Positions 49,535-59,600 of a stretch of 64,000 nt of DNA are shown piece by piece (the first letter of the stretch is position 1; each line of letters begins with the position of its first letter). The translations under genes and the position numbers were made by a program. This stretch comes from Bacteroidales bacterium (lineage in GTDB: Bacteria; Bacteroidota; Bacteroidia; Bacteroidales; UBA932): positions 19,918-83,917 of the forward strand of contig JAFPGC010000032.1 in assembly GCA_017423025.1 (NCBI GenBank), in the 5' to 3' direction. Under the pieces are notes generated by a model. It had not been told where the DNA came from, made no database searches, and was given only the letters and a program-made list of their open reading frames with translations.

Positions 49535-52500
49535 GAAACGGTCCATACGGCAATGGTGGGCGGTGGCGCTTATGGCGGCCGCCGTGATTGTCTATATCAT
49601 ATCGGCCCTGGTGGGAACGGGCAGGTCGGATGTTACATCGGCCGCCCAGGAAATGAGCCGCAAGGTGGAGGTCCGCATGAACCTGCTGGACTCTTACATC
49701 GAACAGGCTCTTCAAGGAGACCCTACAACCTGGATGGATTTGCAGGGGCTGCCGGAAGACATGGTGGTATACCGTTATTTTGACGATTCCCTCCAAAGCT
49801 GGGCCAACCAGTTCCCCCTCCGCAACGACGACATCCACCTCCGCACGCTGGTACAGCGGCTGGGAGATACCCGCAGTTCGCTGGCCTCCCCGCTTTGGGA
49901 AGCATCGGCCCAACCCTCTTTTGTGAATTACGGGCCCAAGTGGTATCTGGTGAAGGCCATTGAGGGGGATAACTGTAAAGTGGTGGCCGGCCTGGAGATT
50001 GTGAACGAACTCAGCACAGCCCAGAGCGGGGTGAACCGCCATTTCCGTGTCAATGAAAGATATAGCGTAAGGCCCCTTTCCGCCGGCGTGGGGGCCCCCG
50101 TCTGCGTCAACGGCGAGCCCCTTTTCCTGCTGACGGACGAAACCCTGGCCGAGCCTTCCGGGACGCACTCGGCCCTGCTGTGGCTGGCCATCGGCCTCCT
50201 CTTTGCCGGGCTTATCCTGCTGCTGAGCGTCCATCCCACCCTCCCCTGGCTGGTCGGCGTGATGCTTTGCCAGATTGCCGTGCTGGGCTGGCTCTATCTG
50301 AACGGTCCGCACCTGTTCCTGAACACCCAGCTCTTCTCTCCCCTGCTGTATGCCGACGGTCCCCTCCTGTACTCGCTGGGCGCCGTGATCCTGGTGAACC
50401 TGGGGCTCAACCTGGTGGTCATGGACCTGTTCCTGGTCCGTTGGACCCTCCTCAAGCAGGTCCGCCGGCTCCACTCCCGCACCTTGCTGTGGGTTGTTGC
50501 GGGACTGCTGCTGCTTCTGCTGCTGGCCATAGCCACCTACCTGCACCTTACCTTCAAGAGCATCCTCATCAACTCCAGCATCAACCTGGAACTGTATAAG
50601 GTCTTCCTGCTCAACGACTACACGGCCGTTGTGTACATATCCTTCCTGGCCCTGTCCATCACCCTGCCGGTGCTGCTCCAGATGCTCTCGCCTTTCGTCC
50701 GCGTCCTTCTGGGCATTCGCTACGACATCTTCACCCCCGTGGGACGCCTGGTTTATGCCATCTGCATAGGCGTCTATTTTGTGGTGGCCTCCTCCACCCT
50801 GGGCTTCAGCAAGGAGCAGCGGCGCATTGACGTATGGGCCGCCCGCCTGGCCATGGACCGCGACATTGCCCTGGAAATCCAGCTCCGATCGGCCGAAAAT
50901 GCCATTGCCAGCGACCCCATGATAGGCGCCCTTTCCGTTCTGGACGGCAGTGAAGACATTATCCGCAGCCGCCTCACCAGTGCTTTCATGAGCCGCATCT
51001 CCCAGGATTACGACATTACAGTAGTCCTCCCCGGGGCCGATGTCACCGTGGCCACGCTGTTCCAGGAACGCGTCCGCAGTGGAACGCGCCTGGGAGACAA
51101 CTCCCATTTCTTCTACACCAGCCTGGGAGAGGGCCGCACCGCTTATACCGGCCTCTTCTCCTATTATATGGAGGGCTACGGATCCCGCCTGGTGCTCATC
51201 AGCGTGGAATCCAAACACAACCGGGAGGACAGAGGTTATCTGAGTCTCCTGGGCATTTCTGATCCGGGACGCGTATCCCTGCCGTCCGTCTATTCCTGGG
51301 CCAAGTACAATACGGACAAGCTGGTGCAGTACAAAGGTTCCTATGCCTACCCCACCGTTTATTCGGGCCGGCTCCGGCAGTTGGCCGAGCAACATTCCAG
51401 CGGCCATGTAGACCTGGAAGGGTGGTGTCACTTCGTGCGCAACGTCTCCGACGAAGAGGTTATCATCCTCTCCCGTCCCCAGACGGAATGGCTGTACTAT
51501 GTGGTGGAGGCCTTCCTGTTCTCCATCCTGGCTTTCGGCCTCCTTACCTGGCTTTCCTGGAGAAAACGCAATTCCGGCAGCCGCCGTTACTTCCAGAACC
51601 GGATCAGCCTGGTGGTCTATGTCTCGCTGCTGGTCACGCTGGTGGCCATGGCCGTCTTCAGCGTGTGGTTCGTGTACAAGCGCAACAACTCGGACATGAA
51701 CAGCGTCATGACCTCCCGCATCAACACCCTGCAGGGCATGTTGCAGGAGCATCTGCGGCAGGTGGACCATCCGGAGCAGCTCTCCACCACCCAGAACCTG
51801 GCGGCCGTGGAGGGCGTGGGCAACAACCTCCGCTGCGACATCACGCTCTTTGACGTAGCCGGCCGCGTGGTCATGAGCACCACCCCCGAAGTGTACGACC
51901 GCATGATCCTGGGCCAGCGCCTGGACAACGATGCCATCTACAACATCCTCTATGCCCACAAACGCTTCTACATGCAGAAGGAGCGCGTGAGCCGCCGCAG
52001 TTTCTATGCCTTGTACGCCCCTGTGTTCAACAGCCGCGGCAACATGATAGCCATTGTATCCTCACCCTTCACAGACCTTTCCCAGGACTTTGAATCCGAG
52101 GTCATCCTGCACGTAGCCACGGTCATCACCATCTTCCTGTTGCTTCTGCTCATCTCCCGCTTTGTCACCTTCATCATGGTGAGCCGCCTGTTCCGCCCCC
52201 TCACGGCCCTCAGCCGCAAGATGACGGTGAGCGACGTGGACCACCTGGAGCCCCTGGTATACGACGGAGACGACGAGATAACCCCGCTGGTAGAGGCCTA
52301 CAACCGCATGGTGCAGGTGCTGGGAGAGAGTTCCCGCCGCCTGGCCCAGGTAGAAAGGGACAAGGCCTGGACCGACATGGCCCGCCGCGTGGCGCACGAC
52401 CTCAAGAACCCGCTTACGCCCATCAAGCTCCAGCTCCAGATGCTCATGCGCATGAAGGAGTCCGGCAATCCCGCCTGGCAGGACCGCTTTGACGAAGTAG

Positions 52501-53030
52501 CCTCCACCGTCCTGTACCACGTGGATCTTCTGGCCGATTCTGCCGACCAGTTCTCCACCTTCGCCAAGATGTACGACCAGAAGGCCGAAAGGATAGACCT
52601 GGACGCCCTGGTGCGCCAGGAGGTAGACCTCTTCGACTCAAGGGATGATGTTCAGATTGAATACTTCGGCCTGGAAGGCGCCTTTGTGCACGCACCGCGC
52701 CCGCAGCTCACCCGCGTGGTGGTGAACCTCATCACCAACGCCATCCAGGCGGTGGAAGACATGGACGCCCCGCGCCGCCTGCTGGTAGCCGTCCGCAATG
52801 CCGACGAAAACGGCTTCTACAACGTTGTAGTTGAAGACAACGGCCCGGGCGTCTCCGAACAGAACCAGGACAAGATCTTCACCCCCGACTTCACCACCAA
52901 GACCAGTGGCAGCGGCCTGGGTCTGGCCATCTGCAAACGAATCGTAGAGCACTGCGGCGGCACCATCGCCTATTCCCGCTCCTTCGCCCTGGGCGGAGCC
53001 TGCTTCACCATCAAACTTCCCAAGGCCTAG
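49527..53030 (+). CDS. Very large multi-span sensor histidine kinase (NtrY-like)
   Basis: This 1167-residue protein begins with one span (~10-30) and a periplasmic domain (~32-212), followed by a cluster of about six spans (~215-430). A second extracytoplasmic domain lies at ~430-652 and spans at ~655-675 and 693-717, then a third sensor domain (~720-855), a span (~858-885), HAMP (~885-945), HisKA with His957 in RRVAHDLKNPLTPIK, and HATPase (N-box near 1067-1072, DNGPGV near 1104, GSGLGLAI near 1128). The HisKA/HATPase part resembles NtrY. The input signal is unknown. The likely partner is the response regulator at 53887-55035, beyond efp. The stop codon is overlapped by a palindromic element. 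Confidence 0.88.
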   Translation: MNRKRSIRQWWAVALMAAAVIVYIISALVGTGRSDVTSAAQEMSRKVEVRMNLLDSYIEQALQGDPTTWMDLQGLPEDMVVYRYFDDSLQSWANQFPLRNDDIHLRTLVQRLGDTRSSLASPLWEASAQPSFVNYGPKWYLVKAIEGDNCKVVAGLEIVNELSTAQSGVNRHFRVNERYSVRPLSAGVGAPVCVNGEPLFLLTDETLAEPSGTHSALLWLAIGLLFAGLILLLSVHPTLPWLVGVMLCQIAVLGWLYLNGPHLFLNTQLFSPLLYADGPLLYSLGAVILVNLGLNLVVMDLFLVRWTLLKQVRRLHSRTLLWVVAGLLLLLLLAIATYLHLTFKSILINSSINLELYKVFLLNDYTAVVYISFLALSITLPVLLQMLSPFVRVLLGIRYDIFTPVGRLVYAICIGVYFVVASSTLGFSKEQRRIDVWAARLAMDRDIALEIQLRSAENAIASDPMIGALSVLDGSEDIIRSRLTSAFMSRISQDYDITVVLPGADVTVATLFQERVRSGTRLGDNSHFFYTSLGEGRTAYTGLFSYYMEGYGSRLVLISVESKHNREDRGYLSLLGISDPGRVSLPSVYSWAKYNTDKLVQYKGSYAYPTVYSGRLRQLAEQHSSGHVDLEGWCHFVRNVSDEEVIILSRPQTEWLYYVVEAFLFSILAFGLLTWLSWRKRNSGSRRYFQNRISLVVYVSLLVTLVAMAVFSVWFVYKRNNSDMNSVMTSRINTLQGMLQEHLRQVDHPEQLSTTQNLAAVEGVGNNLRCDITLFDVAGRVVMSTTPEVYDRMILGQRLDNDAIYNILYAHKRFYMQKERVSRRSFYALYAPVFNSRGNMIAIVSSPFTDLSQDFESEVILHVATVITIFLLLLLISRFVTFIMVSRLFRPLTALSRKMTVSDVDHLEPLVYDGDDEITPLVEAYNRMVQVLGESSRRLAQVERDKAWTDMARRVAHDLKNPLTPIKLQLQMLMRMKESGNPAWQDRFDEVASTVLYHVDLLADSADQFSTFAKMYDQKAERIDLDALVRQEVDLFDSRDDVQIEYFGLEGAFVHAPRPQLTRVVVNLITNAIQAVEDMDAPRRLLVAVRNADENGFYNVVVEDNGPGVSEQNQDKIFTPDFTTKTSGSGLGLAICKRIVEHCGGTIAYSRSFALGGACFTIKLPKA

Positions 53031-53156
53031 CCCTACAGGGAGTGCCTCCAAAAGGTACGCGCCTACGGCGCTATCCCTCCCACCGCTTCGCGGCGGGCCC
53101 CTCCCGTTCACGAGACACGGGCGTCTACGCCTTTTGGAGGCACTCCCTGTAGGGCT
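53029..53156. repeat. Long palindromic element, copy 2 (structured core with unique outer arms)
   Basis: Outer arms 53029-53055 and 53130-53156 are perfectly complementary over 27 bp and unrelated in sequence to the arms of copy 1. The 74-nt core contains the same 35-nt block (53071-53105) and hairpins at 53059-53071 (GCGCC/GGCGC) and 53103-53121 (CCCGT/ACGGG). Compared with GGACC/GGTCC and CCCAT/ATGGG in copy 1, these change bases on both sides of the stem. The left arm includes the last two bases of the kinase stop codon. No U-tract follows. Confidence 0.85.
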
Positions 53157-53169
53157 GGCACAAAGAAAA

Positions 53170-53201
53170 TTTGCAGAAAAAGTGACAAATCATTAATTTT
53201 G
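53170..53201 (+). promoter_or_regulatory. Promoter of efp
   Basis: A -33 TTTG (53170-53173) and -7 TAATTTTG (53194-53201) are separated by 20 nt, with a leader of about 30-35 nt to the ATG. It starts 14 nt after the palindromic element. Confidence 0.65.
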
Positions 53202-53240
53202 TGCGATATTTTGATCAATTAATAACTAAAGATACATTTT

Positions 53241-53810
53241 ATGGCAACAACTGCTGATCTGAAGAACGGAATGTACATCATGTTCAACGGCAAACCTTGC
53301 GCCGTGGTGTACTTCCAGCACGTCAAACCCGGCAAGGGCCCGGCCTTTGTCAAGACCAAACTCCGCAACCTGGAAAACGGCCGCATCCTTGAGAACACCT
53401 TCACCGCCGGTGTCAAGCTGGACACCATCAGCGTGGAGCGCCGCCCCTACCAGTTCCTTTACGATGACGGCGAGGCCTTCAACTTCATGCACGAAGAGAC
53501 CTACGAGCAGATCACCCTTCCCCACGACGTAGTGGACAATGCCGACCTCATGAAAGAAGGCCAGCACGTGGAGATGATGTTTATGACCGAACCCGAAGAG
53601 CGCTGCCTCACCTGCGAGCTTCCCACCTATGTCACCCTAGAGGTTACCTATTCCGAGCCTGCCGTGAAGGGCAACACCGCCTCCACCTCGGCCCTGAAGG
53701 AAGTCACCCTGGAGACCGGCGCCAAGATCATGGTTCCCCTCTTCATCGAGACCGGTGAGATCATTACCGTGAACACCACCGACCGTTCCTACGGCCAGCG
53801 CGTGAAGTAA
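53241..53810 (+). CDS. efp: Elongation factor P
   Basis: This 189-residue translation factor relieves stalling at polyproline. Three beta-barrel domains are visible: the N-terminal KOW-like domain (LKNGMYIMFNGKPCAVVYFQHVKPGKGPAF), the middle OB domain (ERRPYQFLYDDGEAFNFMHEETYEQI) and the C-terminal OB domain ending in IMVPLFIETGEIITVNTTDRSYGQRVK, with the conserved RSYxxR. The loop tip is HVKPGKGPAF, in which a Lys is the expected modification site. It has its own promoter and a terminator. Confidence 0.96.
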   Translation: MATTADLKNGMYIMFNGKPCAVVYFQHVKPGKGPAFVKTKLRNLENGRILENTFTAGVKLDTISVERRPYQFLYDDGEAFNFMHEETYEQITLPHDVVDNADLMKEGQHVEMMFMTEPEERCLTCELPTYVTLEVTYSEPAVKGNTASTSALKEVTLETGAKIMVPLFIETGEIITVNTTDRSYGQRVK

Positions 53811-53833
53811 AATCCACGCACATAAGCAAAACA

Positions 53834-53865
53834 AATCCCCAGGCCACGCGGCCCGGGGATTTTTG
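53834..53865. terminator. Bidirectional intrinsic terminator between efp and the response regulator
   Basis: A 12-bp stem with one mismatch (53834-53845 with 53850-53861), ACGC loop, is followed by TTTTG on the plus strand and TTTGTTTTG on the minus strand. It lies between two convergent genes and fits both. Confidence 0.8.
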
Positions 53866-53886
53866 TTATCCGGTCTGTTAACAGAC

Positions 53887-55035
53887 TTAGAAAGCGTAAT
53901 CCTTGACGTCCTGAGCGCTGATGGGACTGCCGCCCAGGATGAGCAGACGCTCCACCACATTCCGCAGTTCGCGGATGTTGCCGGGCCAGGAACGCTCCTG
54001 CAGCAAGGCAAGGGCCTCGGGAGCAAACTCGCGGACCGGTTTGCCGCTCTCCGAGCAAATGCTTCCGGAGAAATAATTGATGAGTAGAGGGACATCGTCC
54101 TTGCGGTCGTCCAGGGCAGGAACCTTGAGCACGATGACGCTCAGGCGGTGGTACAGGTCCTCGCGGAAATTGCCCTTGGCAATCTCCTCCTGGAGGTTCT
54201 TGTTGGTGGCGGCAATGACGCGCACGTCCACCGTTATCTCCTTGTCGCCGCCCACCGGGGTGAGCTTTTTCTCCTGCAGGACGCGCAGCACCTTGGCCTG
54301 GGCCGCCAGGGACATATCTCCTATCTCGTCCAGGAAAATGGTTCCGCCATCGGCCTGCTCGAATTTTCCCTTGTGGTCCCGGATGGCCGAGGTGAAGGAG
54401 CCTTTCTTGTGGCCGAAGAGTTCGCTGTCGATGAGCTCGGAAGGAATGGCGGCGCAGTTCACCTCCACAAACGGCATCTGCGAGCGCTGGGAAAGCTGAT
54501 AGATGCTCTGGGCTACCAGTTCCTTACCGGAACCGTTGGGGCCCGTGATGAGCACGCTGGCCTGCGTAGGAGCCACTTTCTGGATCATATCCTTGAGGTG
54601 GGCAACGGGTTCGGAGGCGCCCACCATCTCGCGGCCGTAGATCTTCTTCTTGAGGATCTTGGTCTCCTTGACCAGGGATGCCTTGTCCGTGGCGTTCTTG
54701 AGGGTGATGAGGATGCGGTTCAGGTCCAGCGGCTTCTCAATGAAATCGAAGGCGCCTTTCTTGATGCAGTCCACGGCGGTGGTAATATCGGCATGGCCGG
54801 ACACCATGACCACTGGGGTTTCAATCCCCTCTTCTATGACTTTGGCCAGCATCTCGGTGCCGTCCATCTCGGGCATTTTGATGTCGCAGAAGATGGCATC
54901 GTATTTTTCTTTCTCTGCCTTCTGGAGGCCTTCCAGCCCGTTTTCGGCGGTTTCTACCTGATAGCCTTCCATTTCCAGGATTTCTTTCAGGGAATAGCGG
55001 ATGGCCCTTTCGTCGTCTACAATCAGAATCTTCAT
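53887..55035 (-). CDS. Sigma-54-type response regulator without a C-terminal DNA-binding domain
   Basis: This 382-residue protein has a receiver domain (1-120; Asp7/Asp8, phospho-acceptor Asp51 in FCDIKMPEMDG, Lys101) and an AAA+ domain (~137-370; Walker A GPNGSGKE at 165-172, Walker B GGTIFLDEIGDM, WPGNIRELRNV). The sigma-54 contact loop, normally GAFTGA, reads GSFTSA (212-217), and the protein stops at QDVKDYAF without a Fis-type helix-turn-helix. It may therefore act by another contact or without specific DNA binding. It is the nearest partner for the NtrY-like kinase at 49527. The ATG before KILIVDD was chosen over upstream ATGs. Confidence 0.88.
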   Translation of the reverse strand: MKILIVDDERAIRYSLKEILEMEGYQVETAENGLEGLQKAEKEKYDAIFCDIKMPEMDGTEMLAKVIEEGIETPVVMVSGHADITTAVDCIKKGAFDFIEKPLDLNRILITLKNATDKASLVKETKILKKKIYGREMVGASEPVAHLKDMIQKVAPTQASVLITGPNGSGKELVAQSIYQLSQRSQMPFVEVNCAAIPSELIDSELFGHKKGSFTSAIRDHKGKFEQADGGTIFLDEIGDMSLAAQAKVLRVLQEKKLTPVGGDKEITVDVRVIAATNKNLQEEIAKGNFREDLYHRLSVIVLKVPALDDRKDDVPLLINYFSGSICSESGKPVREFAPEALALLQERSWPGNIRELRNVVERLLILGGSPISAQDVKDYAF

Positions 55036-55065
55036 GGATGAGTGAATTAGATAATGCAAATATCG

Positions 55066-55073
55066 CAAAATTA
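55066..55073 (-). promoter_or_regulatory. -7 box (TAATTTTG) for the response regulator gene
   Basis: It matches TAnnTTTG on the minus strand, 30 nt before the ATG at 55035, and lies back to back with the cmk box. Confidence 0.45.
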
Positions 55074-55077
55074 TTCT

Positions 55078-55085
55078 TATTTTTG
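55078..55085 (+). promoter_or_regulatory. -7 box (TATTTTTG) for the cmk operon
   Basis: It matches TAnnTTTG, 23 nt before the cmk ATG at 55109. No distinct -33 element was seen. Confidence 0.45.
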
Positions 55086-55108
55086 TATTCTTGAGAGCAC
55101 ATAAAACT

Positions 55109-55828
55109 ATGAACAGCATTCCCGACATCATCATTGCCGTAGATGGCTATTCTTCCACAGGCAAAAGCACCTTCGCCAAGATGGTCGCGGCCGAGTACGG
55201 ATTCCTCTATCTGGACAGCGGTGCCATGTACCGCGGCGTCACGCTGTATGCCTTGGAAGAGGGCATCATAGGGGCCGATGGCTCCATAGACGAGGCCCGC
55301 CTGAAAAAGGAAATCGGCCCTCTGGACCTGCATTTCGGCAGGGCCGATGGCGTCACCCGCCTGTATCTGGGAGAGCGCTGCATAGAGACGGAAATCCGCA
55401 CCCTGCAGGTCTCTTCATTTGTGAGCCCCATAAGCGCCATTCCTTTTGTACGCAATTATGTCGATGACCGCCTGCACGCCTTCTCGGAGGGCGGCCGCGT
55501 TATCATGGACGGCCGCGACATAGGCACCACGGTGTTCCCCAATGCAGAGGTCAAGATTTTCATGACGGCCGATGAACAGGTCCGCGCCCGCCGCCGCTAC
55601 GACGAACTCGTAGCCAAGGGCCAGACTCCTTCCCTGGAAGAGGTCCTGGCCAATCTCAAGGAGCGTGACTACATTGATTCCCATCGCGAAACTTCCCCGC
55701 TCCGCAGGGCCGATGACGCCTACGTGCTGGACAACACCCACATGACCCTCCACGAAGAACTGGTCTGGATGCTGGGTCTTCTGCAGGGACGCTTCAACAT
55801 TCTGGATAGTCCCGGCCTGTCATGCTGA
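55109..55828 (+). CDS. cmk: Cytidylate kinase
   Basis: This 239-residue (d)CMP kinase makes (d)CDP for nucleic-acid synthesis. Walker A AVDGYSSTGKSTFAK, the LDSGAMYRGVTLYAL segment, VIMDGRDIGTTVFPNAEVKIF and the lid with LKERDYIDSHRETSPLRRADDA are all canonical. The ATG at 55109 is preferred over a longer frame that begins near the promoter. It overlaps ispH by seven nt; the cmk-ispH pair is common in Bacteroidota. Confidence 0.95.
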   Translation: MNSIPDIIIAVDGYSSTGKSTFAKMVAAEYGFLYLDSGAMYRGVTLYALEEGIIGADGSIDEARLKKEIGPLDLHFGRADGVTRLYLGERCIETEIRTLQVSSFVSPISAIPFVRNYVDDRLHAFSEGGRVIMDGRDIGTTVFPNAEVKIFMTADEQVRARRRYDELVAKGQTPSLEEVLANLKERDYIDSHRETSPLRRADDAYVLDNTHMTLHEELVWMLGLLQGRFNILDSPGLSC

Positions 55829-56691
55829 AAGTAGAGATAGATCCCGGCTCCGGCTTCTGCGGAGGAGTGATCCGCGCCATCACCCGCTCGGAGGATTTCC
55901 TGTCCCAGGAAGGCCGCTTGTATTCTTTGGGTGCCATTGTGCACAACGATGCCGAACTGGGCCGTCTGCAGAAGCAAGGGCTCATTACGGTCAATAGCCT
56001 GGAAGAGGTCCCCGAAGGCGGGACGGTGCTCATCCGCGCCCACGGGGAGCCGCCCGCCACGTATGAATCGGCCCAAAAGCGCCATCTTGCCGTCATCGAC
56101 TGCTCCTGCCCCGTGGTGCTGCAGCTTCAGCGCCGCATTCGCGACGCTTATATCCGCCTGCACCAGGACGGCATCCACGGCCAGATTATCATCTTCGGCC
56201 GGGTGGGTCACGCAGAGGTTCTGGGCCTGCTGGGTCAGGTCGACGGAGACGCCCTGGTGGTGGAAAACCCGCAAATGCTGGAGGAGGCCATGGAAAAGCT
56301 GGATTTCTCCGAGCCCATGGAAATCTTCTCCCAGACCACCAAAAGCCCCCTTGAATACAAGGAAATCTGTGACATGCTCCTTGCCCGGGGTGCCCGCCTG
56401 ACCGTCAACGACACCATCTGCGCCCAGGTAGCCTCCCGACACGAGAAACTGGTCAGCTTCGCCCGTACGCACGACATCATCCTCTTCGTATCCGGCAAGT
56501 CCTCCTCCAATGGAAAGGTCCTCAGTGACCTCTGCCGCAGCGTGAATCCCCATACATATCTCATCAATTCCCCGGCCGAGATTGAGGCCGGCTGGTTCCA
56601 GAGCGGTCAGAGCGTGGGCATCTGCGGCGCCACCTCCACCCCTAAATGGCTGTTGGAACAGGTGGCCCTTGCCGTCCGGTCCCTGGATTAG
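55822..56691 (+). CDS. ispH: 4-hydroxy-3-methylbut-2-enyl diphosphate reductase
   Basis: This 289-residue iron-sulfur enzyme is the last step of the non-mevalonate isoprenoid pathway, giving IPP and DMAPP. The three cluster cysteines are visible: Cys13 (GFCGG), Cys96 (DCSCP) and Cys200 (NDTICAQV). LGAIVHNDAELGRL, IRAHGEPP, QTTKSPLEYKEI and the C-terminal CGATSTPKWLLEQV are family motifs. It overlaps cmk by seven nt and is followed three nt later by the AsmA-like gene. Confidence 0.95.
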   Translation: MLKVEIDPGSGFCGGVIRAITRSEDFLSQEGRLYSLGAIVHNDAELGRLQKQGLITVNSLEEVPEGGTVLIRAHGEPPATYESAQKRHLAVIDCSCPVVLQLQRRIRDAYIRLHQDGIHGQIIIFGRVGHAEVLGLLGQVDGDALVVENPQMLEEAMEKLDFSEPMEIFSQTTKSPLEYKEICDMLLARGARLTVNDTICAQVASRHEKLVSFARTHDIILFVSGKSSSNGKVLSDLCRSVNPHTYLINSPAEIEAGWFQSGQSVGICGATSTPKWLLEQVALAVRSLD

Positions 56692-56694
56692 GAC

Positions 56695-59600
56695 ATGAAG
56701 GTCTGGAAGGTCATACGGAATGTGCTCATCGGGCTCATCGGCCTGGTGCTGGTACTTCTGGTGGCTCTCCAGATTCTGCTGCGCCCTTCCGTCCTTACCG
56801 GCATTGTGAACGACGTGGCGGCCAACCTGGTGGAAGGCGATGTCTCTTTCCAGGAGGTGCGGGCCCATGTAATCAAGAGCTTCCCGTTCCTGAACATTGA
56901 CGCCAAGGAGTTTTCCATCACCTACCCCCACGAGCGGTATGCCCGGTATGACAGCGTTTACACCCCGGCCGGCCGCCGCTTCAATCTGCTGCGCATGGGA
57001 AACGGCCGCGAGGTGCCGGTAGACACCTTGGCCTACGCCCGGGAACTGAGCCTCTCGCTCAATTATGTATCCCTCGCCAAAGGCGCCTATCACATCCGGA
57101 AAGCGGAACTCAAGCGACCCCGCATCTTTGCCCACTACTTCGATTCCACAGCCGCCAACTGGGATATCCTGCCCCTGAAATCCGACTCCGAAAAAACCGA
57201 CACCACCGGCAAGCCTCTGCCTCCCATCACCCTTGACAAGGTAAGCCTTTCGGACAGGCCCCTGGTTGTCTTTACAGACCCTGTCGATACCCTTCATGCC
57301 CTGTTCAGCATGCGCAGGCTCACTCTGGACGGCAAGCTGGAGCTCCAGGACCCGGGCGCCATCCAGGCCCGCTTTGCCATCGATTCCATGCGTATTTCCG
57401 GCCAGTTGCCGCAGGACACCCTGTCCGTACGGCTGGAATCCCTGCGCCTGTCGGCCGGACATCGGCACGTAGAGGCCAGCGCCGAGGCTTCCACCCGCCT
57501 TCACACCCGCAGTTTCGGACGCCTGGCGGTTCCCATCGGCCTGGAAGTGAATGCAGACCTTCCCGAAAGGGCCGATGATGCCCTGGAAGTAATCCTCAAC
57601 TCTCTCAAACTGAGGCTGTCGGCCCTGGAAATGGAAGGCGCCGGAAAGCTGGTCAAGCATCCCGGAAAATGGGAAATGGACGTACAGGCCGCCATCCACG
57701 ACTGCCCGCTGGGGAAACTGATCCAGGAGTATAAGAACAACCTCGAATTCCTCAAAAAGGTAGATACAGATGCCCGGGTAAGCCTGGAGGCATCGGCCAA
57801 GGGCTTCTATGGCGAAGGCCTTACGCCCGCCCTCAACGCCCGCCTGCTGGTACCGACCTCCACCATCGACTACGAAGGGCTGGGCCGAAAGGGCCGCCTG
57901 GCAGTGGACACCCGCGTGACTACCGACGACTTGCAGGAGGTGGATGCCCGGATAGACCGCCTGCTGGTAGATATAGCCGGAGCCCAAATGGACGTAACGG
58001 GAACGGCCAAGGACATTCTGGGCAAAGACCCGCTGATGCAACTCAACGGAACGGCCAAGGCCCGGCTGGATTCCCTCACCCGCGTTTTTACGGCCGATAT
58101 GGGCCTCTCCGGAACCGGCGACCTGCAGCTTAAAATGCGCGCCAAGGCCCGGCTTTCCCAGCTGAGCGCCGCCGCCATCGGCAACGCCGATATCGACTGC
58201 GACCTCACGGGCCATAACCTTTCGCTGGACTATGCCGCCGACAGCCTCACCGCCCTGCTGCCTTCCCTGGAACTGAACCTGGCCACCCGCGGCAACACCA
58301 TAGACCATAACCTGCCGGAAGGCGCCCGGGTGTTGGCCCTCAAAGCCCTTGTAGACACCCTGGATGTGAATTACGGCAGCATGTTCGTCCGGGGCGGCAA
58401 GCTCAACATCCTCATGCAGAATTCGGCCGATGTTCTCCAGGGCCAGACGGACCGTACGTCCATCATGGGTCTCTTCCGGGTGAACAACCTGCGCCTCAGA
58501 GACCAGGACGGCCTGGCGGTGGGCGTGAAGGAGAACTCCCAGCGCTTCCGCCTGGAACCCGCTTCCGAGTCGCGCCCCGTCCCCCGCATCAACCTGGCTT
58601 CCAACAGCGGACGCCTGCGCCTCCGGATGGGAGACGACGTATATTCCCTCCGGGATGTGAAGGTGGACGTTTCGGCGCAGCGGCATCAGGCCCGCCAGTC
58701 TTCCTCCGAGCGCCGGGAGCATCTGCTGGATTCCCTTCAGCGACTCTATCCCGACATTCCCCGGGATTCTCTCTTCCGCAAGGCACGCCAGGAACGCATA
58801 ACGCTCCAGACCCGGGACGAATTCGCTTCGGCCGATGTTTCCATCAGCCTCTCCGAAGCTGTCCGCAAGTATCTCCGCAACTGGGATGTGGAGGGTAATC
58901 TGGACCTGGGCGGCGGCCGCATAGCCATGCCTGCCTTCCCGCTGCGCACCAGCCTCGCCGAAGTCAAGGGCTCCTTCAACAACGATATGCTGGATTTGAA
59001 GAGCTTCACCCTCAACGCCGGAGCCTCGGATGTGAGTGCATCGGCCCGCCTGACCGGCCTTCGAAGGGCCCTGATGGGCAGCACCCGCAGCAAGCTCAAG
59101 CTCAAAGCCAATGTAACCAGCAACTTCCTGGACGTGAACGAGCTCATGAAGGCCTATGCCTACTACAGCACCTATCAGCCGGAGAATTTGTCCGGTGCGT
59201 CCGACGAGGCGGTTGAAGCCGCCACTTCCGACGCCCAGTTGCCGGACAGCGTCAACAAGGCCAAGTTGCTGGTCATCCCCTCCAACCTGGAGGTGGATTT
59301 CTCCCTGGAGGCGAGCGGCATCCACTATGACAGCCTGGAAGTAAGCTGGGCGGCGGCCGATGTAGCCATGCGCGACCGCACGGTGCAAATCACCAATGCC
59401 CTGGCCGCCACCAACATGGGAGACATGTACTTCGAGGGCTTCTACAGCACCCGCTCCAAAAAGGACATCAAGGCGGGCTTCGACCTCAACCTGGTAGATA
59501 TTACGGCCGAGAAAGTCATTACCCTCTTCCCGGCCGTGGACACCATCCTTCCCATGCTCACCTCCTTCGCCGGAGACCTGGACTGCGAACTGGCCGCCAC

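Noticed and set aside
49497-51959. An 820-codon frame antisense to the histidine kinase
   Set aside because: It is rich in His, Gln, Gly and Asp as expected from reverse reading, and it lacks any recognisable feature.
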